Part shown: positions 57,201-64,000 of the stretch, piece by piece
How the letters are laid out: each line of letters starts with the position of its first letter
Numbering within the stretch: the stretch's first letter is position 1
Assembly (NCBI RefSeq): GCF_000471905.2
Contig: NW_006500346.1
Location: 228,788 to 292,787, forward strand
Reading direction: 5' to 3'
Origin: Amborella trichopoda
Taxonomy: Eukaryota > Streptophyta > Magnoliopsida > Amborellales > Amborellaceae
Length of the DNA: 64,000 bases
Program-made: the position numbers and the translations under genes
The notes under the pieces: model-generated
Seen by the model: the letters and a program-made list of their open reading frames with translations, nothing else
What the model was told of the DNA's origin: nothing
Database searches by the model: none

Positions 57201-60200
57201 CAGAAGTTTCCAAGGGGAATTCTCAAATTTCTCCAAAGTTTTCAACAAACTTAAGTCCACAATTATTTTTTGGGTGACCAGCCACCAATTTTTCAAAGGC
57301 GTTCCCTCCTCGGCCTTTAACCAGGATTGGAGCAGCGTTCTTCAATTCCATCGCTTGCAATTGCCGTGAGCATCAAGATGGAAACCTCCACTTGTGGGGA
57401 AGCTTAAGTCAACTTTGATGATTGTTCTCTCGATAACCCTGGTCCTTCAGGCATTGGAGCCATCCTCAGAGACCACCTCGGTACTACTATGGCAACTGTC
57501 TCCAAACACATTGGCCACGCTAATTCTATGGACGCCGAAGTAATGGCACTCTTGGAAGGCCTCAAACTCATCCAACCCTTCCACCTGCACTCCCTCCTCA
57601 TTGAGGGAGATTCCAAGAACACAATTTCTTGGGCGCAGAGTCTTCTCTCCTCCCATTCCCCTTGGCATCTGAACCACTTGTTTGACGAAATTGAATACCT
57701 TTGTAGGAATACGTCTGTCGTGTGGATGCATACATGGAGGGAAGGAAACCAAGCAGCTGACTACCTTGCCAAAGAAGCAGCAGCATTGGCAAACAACTAG
57801 AAACTTTTTTGGCTTTTTAGCTTTTCCTTTCTATTTTTTGGACCTAGTTTGGTGGATTGAACTGTTTTTCTAGGTTGTTGTGTTTCTTATCCCTTGAGCA
57901 TCTAAGCTTTACTGTGGATTGCCAGGGTCTCTTGTACTTATTCACTCTTTTATTGAATGTTAACACTTAAAAAAAAAAAGAAAAAGAAAAATAGAGCAAA
58001 ACAGATGACACATCTGTTTAGAGGAAGGCCTAGACAAATTGCGTGTGTTATGTTGATGCCTGTGTGGTTTCACTGGAACCCATCACCATATTGTTGTTAT
58101 CTGAGAAACTTCACGCTTTTATATCTGATGTTTCTGGCAGATGCACCCAAATTGTAGAAGTTTGTAGTTTCAAGGTTTACTCATGAATTGTGATGCAATA
58201 CACCCTTCCTTTTTCTTTCTTTTGCTGTAATCTTTGATCTTTGATCTCCTTCTTCATGGACAAGTTATGGTTATCTTATCACATGGTGGATGCTCCCGAT
58301 ATCTTCTCTTCAAGCAAAGTACATAAACTGATTCAAATGTCTATTTATGCTTCTTATTCTTGTTTGGGAAAGTACACAACAAGACCATTTACCTTTGGTA
58401 CAAAAAGTCAAAATCGCCCCTAGCTTTTAGATGTGAGATCTGACAGCTTGAAGGGGGTTACCATTGACTGTGCTGGATCGCTGAGAAAAATTTTCTTGTA
58501 TTTTGTGTGGAAAAATGACACAACCCATCCATCTGATTTTACATTTAATGGTTTAACGTGTTTGCGGCCTTTGTGCACTAAAGGTAGTAGTCTCATTGTA
58601 TACAGTCCCTTGTTTTCTGTAGTTGATTTGTGAACAAACTCTGAATTTAGGGGCATCAATCACATTCTTAGGTTCCAGAAGATATGTGCTTGCAGCATAT
58701 GCACCATTGACTTGTCACAGTCTTTTATCTTTAAAACTTATTTCTTTGATTCTTTCGTTGTTCTTTGATTCACATGCACTATTCACAGGTACCAAATGCT
58801 GAAATTGCCTTTTCACAGTCTTTGGAACTACGTGACAGGGTTAATGATGGGGATTCAATCACATCAGCTGTTAAAAAATCAATGGAAAAAATGCGCATAC
58901 TCCTGCTGCATGCCGGGGGTGACTCGAAGAGGGTTCCATGGGCCAACCCAATGGGCAAAGTCTTCCTACCACTTCCATATCTTGCGTCTGATGATCCTGA
59001 TGGACCAGTTCCACTGCTTTTTGACCATGTACTTGCCATTTCCTCTAGTGCAATACAAGCTTTTGAGAACAAAGGTGGTATTACATTTACCAGTGCTCTC
59101 TCTCTTCTAAATTTAGTATTACATTTGACATTGCTCTCTCTCTTCTAAGTTATCTTATTGACATGTGTCGCTATTGTGGTGCTTTAAACCGGGGCATGAA
59201 ATACTATTCCTCGACAACCTTGAAAGGCATAATTTACATGGCTAACCAATATTTGGGTGGTAGAGTGTAATATTCAGTACAAAAAAACAAAATATAAGAG
59301 AAATACATCCCTATTTAAAATGGGGATGGTTGATTGTAAAACATGTGCTCGAGGTACCTTCCTTGGCTAGTGAGTCCCCTGCTTTGTTGGAGATTCTCCG
59401 TATATGCCTGACCAAAACTTATATTGTTCTACGAATGTTGGTGATTAATTGGAAAACTGTTCCATTCTCCACAGACACACCAGAACTCCGCTGGTGCAGT
59501 TGATGACATTCTTGGAGTTCCCTTCGGCAATCAATGAGGACCCCCAGCTTCTGTCAAAAAGTTTGAGGCATTTGAGGAGGGCCCTTGCCTTAGCAAAGCT
59601 ATATTGGGTATTATACTAGTTGTAGTTTGAAAGAAAATGCTCTAAGCGATATTGTACTAGAACTTGCAATGTGTGTTATGTATTTTATGCATATTGCACG
59701 GTGTGCTAACATCCCAGATGGATGTTTGAGCCACCTGCTTTGACCTGCAAAAAACTAGGAGGCCTTTGTAGGAATTTTAAGTTAATCATTATGAAAGGAG
59801 TTTTATACCATGGATAGACTAGAGTTGTTACTTGAGTTTTGGTAGGAGAACTACCGTTATCGATTGCACCTTAATCAACATTCGAATGTAACTTACATCT
59901 CTCATTTAAATCTTTTCCGAATGGACAAAAAACTGGAGCAATCCAATGATCAAGCTTATAGATTATGAGTGAGAAATTTTATTTAGGTTTTGTGATTCGA
60001 AAATTTTTGAGTTTCCGTTATTTTTATTGCAAACAGAGTAGAAGATATAAAGCTATAAACTTCCCTTCTTTGATGTCATCCTGGTAGAATTGCTATACTA
60101 CTTGTCAATTGTAATGATATTATTATCTTTGGAGCCAGTCTTCTCTGCCCTCTTAAGTATTGTTTACTTTTTCAGCTTTAATTGAAGGTGTAGCTTTAGA

Positions 60201-60650
60201 TATTAATATTCTTTAGACCCTAGCGATGCCAATATGAGCTATTAATGTGTGAATTGAAAAACTTGTAACTGGCAGGTGGGCTTCTTATCATGACTGGAGA
60301 TGTTCTCCCTTGTTTTGATACTTCTAGTATGGTTCTTCCAGATAATGCATCCTGCATCATTACAGTTCCTATTACCCTTGATGTTGCACGTAACCATGGT
60401 GTGGTCGTGACATCTACCATTGAAAATTTGGAGCAAAACTCTGGAAGAGAGCTAAACTTGGTTGAAAATCTTCTACAGAAGCCATCTTTGAAGGAACTTG
60501 AAGCTAACAACGCTATACGACAAGATGGTAGAACTTTGCTTGATACTGGGATAATATCAGTTAGAGGTAAAGCATGGGCAGATCTTCTTTTGCTTTCGAG
60601 TTCAAGTCCATCGATGATTTCGGAGCTTTTGAGATGTGGAAAGGAGGCAA
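51234..60650 (+). CDS. FKGP: Bifunctional L-fucokinase / GDP-L-fucose pyrophosphorylase, 5' part (runs off window)
   Basis: Three exons by eye: 51234-51584, 58789-59074, 60276-60650; 1012 nt, 337 codons, then intron 3, which must extend past the window. FKGP salvages free L-fucose in the cytosol: its C-terminal GHMP kinase makes L-fucose-1-phosphate and its N-terminal domain makes GDP-L-fucose. Only the pyrophosphorylase part is here: 'VLRKSWYHLRLSVRYPARVS', Gly-rich nucleotide-binding 'GSGAATLNALHAL', 'HAGGDSKRVPWANPMGKVF', 'DDPDGPVPLLFDHVLA', 'GLLIMTGDVLPCFD', 'DGRTLLDTGIISVRGKAW'. Phases agree (0, 1, 1). Start: first in-frame ATG; the ATGs at 51255 and 51276 are alternatives, since the family core begins only near residue 27. 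Intron 1 (7.2 kb) holds a near-complete L1; introns 2 and 3 hold L1 pieces. The coding frame appears intact. Confidence 0.92.
53240..55271. mobile_element. ~2-kb unclassified insertion inside the L1 reverse transcriptase
   Basis: The L1 frame breaks after 'gggaaatacaa' (53239) and resumes cleanly at 'agtgctttcattaaag' (55272). The insert starts with a T15 run and carries GAGAGTAG-rich repeats (about 53690-53815), an N gap and a non-coding right half (54540-55271) with LTR-like density and no open frames. The right end is 'cctacacaa' and the left flank 'atacaa', leaving only 'acaa' as a possible duplication. A solo LTR or a minus-strand element with a poly(A) tail are both possible. Confidence 0.6.
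54001..54240. other. Assembly gap (N)
   Basis: 240 undetermined positions plus a single N at 53984. Open frames spanning it carry no information. Confidence 0.98.
58366..58609. mobile_element. MITE family M1, copy 5 (FKGP intron 1)
   Basis: Left end 'gggaaagtacacaacaagac' then 'catttacctttggtac'. The right end in reverse complement is 'gggactgtatacaatgagac' then 'tactacctttagtgc'. This is the best-preserved terminus in the family and suggests the repeat begins with GGGA. 'ttgttt' flanks both sides (58360-58365, 58610-58615) and may be part of a target-site duplication. Confidence 0.82.
59280..59640 (-). mobile_element. L1 RNase H fragment, antisense, in FKGP intron 2
   Basis: The minus strand reads 'ALAKARALLKCLKLFDRSW', 'SLIAEGNSKNVIN', then 'RHIRRISNKAGDSLAKEGTS', which is the E, D and C-terminal D regions of a plant L1 RNase H. 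One stop precedes the last block. It ends near an A-rich run (T-rich on plus) at about 59280. Confidence 0.75.
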
Positions 60651-61090
60651 GTTACATTTTTTTGTTTTCCAGTGTGGTAATTGATTGTGATGATGTAAAA
60701 AGGTTTCTTCCTTCTATTCTTTAGAAGAAACAACAAAAAGGCTATAATACATCACTTTGCTGATTAGATTCCTTTTGCCGTCCCATTGAGGTTCACTTCT
60801 GCGTCTTTCTATGGCTGCTCAATACATAAATATTCAGAAATCAGTTTAAAATTTCTGTCTTCTGAGTGCTTGCCAACTTTTAGGATGACTTGATCTTTGT
60901 TTGTTAGAGCTGATTTTTGCCTTGGGAAATTATCAACTTGGGTCTAATCACCTAGAAGAGGTAGAGTGATTAGACCACGTAAACCTCACCCCTTGGAGGG
61001 GAGTGTCTAGGAGTTCAAGCTGGGTTATGCAGTCCGCGAAGTCATTAAGGCAAAAATCATTTGATAATTTGCTAGTTCAAATTATCTGAG
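60651..61090. other. FKGP intron 3, start
   Basis: Begins with donor 'gttaca'. Contains T-rich intron DNA and a GAGG-rich stretch (60950-61040), but no exon that continues the FKGP frame. Confidence 0.5.
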
Positions 61091-63170
61091 TTTATAATTT
61101 GGTCCTGTTCCTTAATTGTTTCCACTTTGCCACAGGCTTCAAGGTTAATTTGACAAAATCCAAGATGATTGGTATTTCTGTGAATCCCCACATTACCCAA
61201 GCTTTTACTCATAGATGGGGATGTGGCACAGACTCCCTCCCCTACACCTATCTTGGTCTTCCTCTATGCCATGGCAAACCTAAAACGGCCCTTTGGAGCC
61301 ACATTATAGACGAGTTCCAGCACAAACTGGCCACATGGAAGGGCAGATATCTCTCTCCTACGGATAGAACCACCCTAATCAAAGCCACCCTCTCAAATTT
61401 CCCCATATTCCAAATGTCCTTATTCCACATGCCAGCCTTGGTGGCACTTTGTCTAGAACAATTGATGCACAACTTCCTCTAGTCGGGAGAAGGGGAATCT
61501 AAAAAATACAACCTTCTAGCTTGGTCCTCTGTTTGCCAGCCGAAAGCTTTTGGGAGTTTGGGGATCCGCAGCCTACAAGAGCACAACTTGGCATTGATGG
61601 GTAAATGGTGGTGGGGACTTGAGCATTAGGAGGACCAACTGTGGCACAAGGTTTTATACCACAAATATCGCCTCAACTCCTCCATCTGGTTCCTTCCAGA
61701 CAGGCAGTTCAACTCAGCTTCTGTTATATGGAAATCTTTGCTTTGCTCCCTCCACCTATTCAAGTCTTTTATCTGTTTCTAGGGTGGGGACAAGGGTGAA
61801 ATTCTGGACTAACCTTTGGCTAGGACGACGTCCCCTCTCGCTGTGTTTTCCCAGTCTATTTCGTCTAACAAGGAACCCCGATGCCTCTATAGCCAATCTT
61901 TTTGGCACAGTTGGAAATTCTAGATCCTGGAATCCTGATTTCTAAAGACCACTTCGTGATGTTGAACTCCCCGCCTCTCTTAAACTCTCATCTATTCTCC
62001 ACTCCTTGTCCTTTTCACCTAATGGGGAGGACCAATCATTTGGAGTCCGGCTGCGTCAGGGACTTTCACAGTCTCTTCCTTCTTCCTCCAACTCTCCACC
62101 CCCCCTGCTGTGTAACCTTCACAATGGTCCATCATAGCCAAGGCCTGGATTCCTTTCATTCCTCCAAGAATACAGGTCTTCACTTGGATCTCCCTCTGAG
62201 AGAGAGTCCTCACAGTGGACCAACTCCAAGGAAGAGGTCTTTAAATCCCCACCAAATTTTCTATGTGCCAACCGGAGGAGGAAACAAATGCACGCTTGTT
62301 CATCCACTGCAACTTTGCAAGCCGTATCTGGGAGGCCCAAATCTGGCACTATGCTTTGGAAAGCAGCAGTAATGGCCACCCCTTGGTCCCTACGGAAAAA
62401 ATGCAATAACAGAATTTTCAGGGGACAACATTCACACCGTCATTTAATCATGGAGTCCATCATCTTCATGGTCATTTTCTGGGCCACCAACCACAACTGT
62501 TTCAAGGTCCTGTCCGCCTCCTTAACTGGACAACCATCCTTCATCATCGACCAGGTGTGTCCCCCGCTCCTTTCTTTGGAGACCCCCGGAACTTGGGCAC
62601 ATCAAGCTCAATTTTGATGGGTGTTCGTTTAGTAACCAAGGTCTGGCAGGTGTAGAGGGTATTTTCAGGAACCACGATGGAGTTTCTCTCTTCTCTTACA
62701 CCTCCGCCATTGGTTTCGTGGACTCCACCACGGCGGAAGCCCGTGCCCTATTGGATGGCCTTAAAAACTTCAACCCTTCTTGGTGCTTAGTTCTGGTTGT
62801 CTAGGGTGACTCAAGAAATGTCATTTCCTGGGCCTTACGAGAGGCTACACCACCCTGGAGACTCATGACTATCTTTGATGAGATTTCCGGAATTTGCCGG
62901 CATATGTAGGTCTCTTAGACTCATACTTGGAGGGCGGCCAATTAAGTGGCCGACGCACTGGCTAAGCAAGGAGCTTCTGTGGCTTTGCCCTAATCTTTTT
63001 TGGGATGAAAACCTGTCAAATTTTTGTAATTAGCGACTGTGTTTAGTAACTGTATCTGTTCCCATGTAATTTTGCCTGTATAGTTTTGTTGTTGCCACAC
63101 TCTGTGGCTTTTTTGAACCTCTGGGTTGGGCGGTTTTTGTATATTGTATACTCACTCTTAATACAAGGTC
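61091..63170 (+). mobile_element. 5'-truncated L1 LINE in FKGP intron 3
   Basis: Starts inside the reverse transcriptase: 'FATGFKVNLTKSKMIGISV', 'YLGLPLCHGKPKTALWSHI', 'LSPTDRTTLIKATLSNFP'. The zf-RVT region follows ('LGIRSLQEHNLALMGKWWWG'), then RNase H at about 62600-62995 ('IKLNFDGCS', 'TAEARALLDGLKNF', 'GDSRNVISWAL', 'VADALAKQGAS'). Several stops and frameshifts. It is a different subfamily from the copy in intron 1. Confidence 0.85.
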
Positions 63171-63189
63171 AACAGTTAACAGATCAACC

Positions 63190-63885
63190 TTCATCCCCAA
63201 ATGGCAATCATTGCTTCTCACCCACTCACCTCGTCCCTCTCGGTCTATCGTATGGTCACCACCCCCCTTGGGACAGACCAAACTCAACTTTGACGGGTGC
63301 TCCCTAGGCAACCCCGGACAGGCAGGAGCTGGAGGTCTTTTCAAGAATCACCTTGGCCTAATGCTGCTTTCCTTCTCAACCCACTTGGGCCATGCTGACT
63401 CCCAGTCGGCGGATCTTTATCCCTCCTCGCTGGCCTCAAATGTTTTGAACTTCTGTGGGGTCAACTGTTGATCATCGAGGGAGACGTACAGAATGTCATC
63501 TCCTGGGCCTCTGGCTCTACTCCCTGCACCTGGTACCTCGCTCCAATTTTTGACGAGATTGCTCACCTTTGCAAGGATACGGTCGTCTATTGGAGGCTTA
63601 TTTGCCGGGAATCCAACACCCAGACCCAAGCGGACGCACTGGCTAAAGATGGAGCTCTTCAAGCATGAGCAGTTTTTTTGGGATTTCGTCTATTACACCT
63701 ACTGGACTATTGTATCTTTGTATAAACTTTGACAGTTGTAAATCCCATTTTTGTATAGGGCCCCCATTTGATGGAGTGCCTATTTTTTACTCTAGAATCC
63801 CTGCCTCGAGGGTGGTCTCTAGCTCCCCCTCTGATGTACAAATATCTTCTTTAATATAGAACAGTTTACAGTCTAAAAAAAAACA
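63190..63885 (+). mobile_element. Second 5'-truncated L1, RNase H only, directly downstream
   Basis: 'TKLNFDGCSLGNPGQAGAGG' (from 63280), a frameshift near 63465, 'IIEGDVQNVISWASGSTPC', then 'QADALAKDGALQA' with a stop at about 63666, then a 3' UTR and an A9 tail at about 63875. It follows the previous L1 head to tail with almost no spacer. Confidence 0.85.
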
Positions 63886-64000
63886 GTTTTCACAAAAAAA
63901 AAACTATTCAGATATTTCAATCAGTTTCTATTGTGTCTACTGGGGATGCCAACAACTCCATACCCTCTCCCATCTCCTGCTGTTCAGCTGCCAATGTTGT

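Larger units (their letters stand above)
51870..57990 (+). mobile_element. L1-type LINE (endonuclease-RT-RNase H), degenerate, in FKGP intron 1
   Basis: Endonuclease-like part at about 51870-52330 ('LHWKFSAVCGP', 'FFDIVALNNLVDLPIQGAQF'). Linker at 52469-52935 ('EIFWYQRSKIRWLKVGDLNI', 'FFHKIANCRRRDN'). Reverse transcriptase begins at about 52975 ('ALIPNIEGASQLKDYHPIS'), is cut by a 2-kb insertion at 53240, and resumes at 55272 ('SAFIKDCQILDGAL', catalytic 'YADD' at about 55756-55767, 'FATGFKVSFEKTKM', 'SKYLGLPLCIGKP'). The zf-RVT region lies at about 56260-57360 ('KIKIFMWLALSQRVL', 'CVMCLSEEETNNHLLLHFP'). RNase H at 57400-57797 ('EGDSKNTISWAQSLL', 'REGNQAADYLAKEAA'). An A-rich tail lies at 57969-57990. 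Many frameshifts and stops; sense to FKGP. A ~66-bp in-frame tandem duplication lies in the RT (from 55446 and 55512). Confidence 0.88.

Noticed and set aside
60651..64000. A fourth FKGP exon inside the window
   Set aside because: No segment continues the family sequence expected after exon 3 with AG/GT borders; the space is intron DNA and L1 copies.

Overview
This is plant nuclear DNA. It has spliced genes with long introns, an organelle-type pentatricopeptide repeat (PPR) gene, plant L1-type and RTE-type LINEs, Copia remnants and many short non-autonomous repeats. Gene structures and weakly AT-rich intergenic DNA suggest a flowering plant. The LINE-loaded introns would suit a woody magnoliid or early-diverging eudicot, but that last step is a guess.

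Layout. Positions 1-20,700 hold no recognisable host gene. They contain SINE-like and MITE copies, a broken Copia element (7.4-11.3 kb) hit by two RTE LINEs, and a 2-kb element with ~190-bp terminal inverted repeats that carries a decayed plant-mobile-domain (PMD) gene (16.6-18.6 kb). Four host genes follow: (1) a leucine-rich-repeat receptor-like kinase (+, 20.7-23.7 kb, 4 exons, 697 aa) that looks like a pseudokinase; (2) a mitochondrial IBA57-type iron-sulfur assembly factor (-, 29.8-42.8 kb, 5 exons, 430 aa); (3) a single-exon PLS-class PPR protein with an E/E+ tail (-, 46.7-48.9 kb, 742 aa) that resembles CRR4; (4) the first three exons of the bifunctional L-fucokinase/GDP-L-fucose pyrophosphorylase FKGP (+, from 51.2 kb, running off the window). 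FKGP introns hold four L1 insertions or fragments and a MITE.

The genes do not form one pathway: receptor-like signalling, mitochondrial Fe-S maturation, organelle RNA processing and nucleotide-sugar salvage. From memory, the closest Arabidopsis relatives of the kinase and the PPR gene are adjacent loci (At2g45340 and At2g45350), so their nearness here may be old synteny with IBA57 between them.

Repeat content is the richest part. There is a five-copy MITE family with conserved inverted ends, a second ~370-bp dispersed repeat family of unknown class (five copies), a 53-bp CACGTG-rich minisatellite just past the PPR stop codon, and about a dozen small two-copy tandem duplications. Two runs of N (32,811-33,279 and 54,001-54,240) are assembly gaps; the first lies between two copies of a duplicated segment. 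All exon boundaries were placed by eye from GT/AG sites, reading frame and family similarity.
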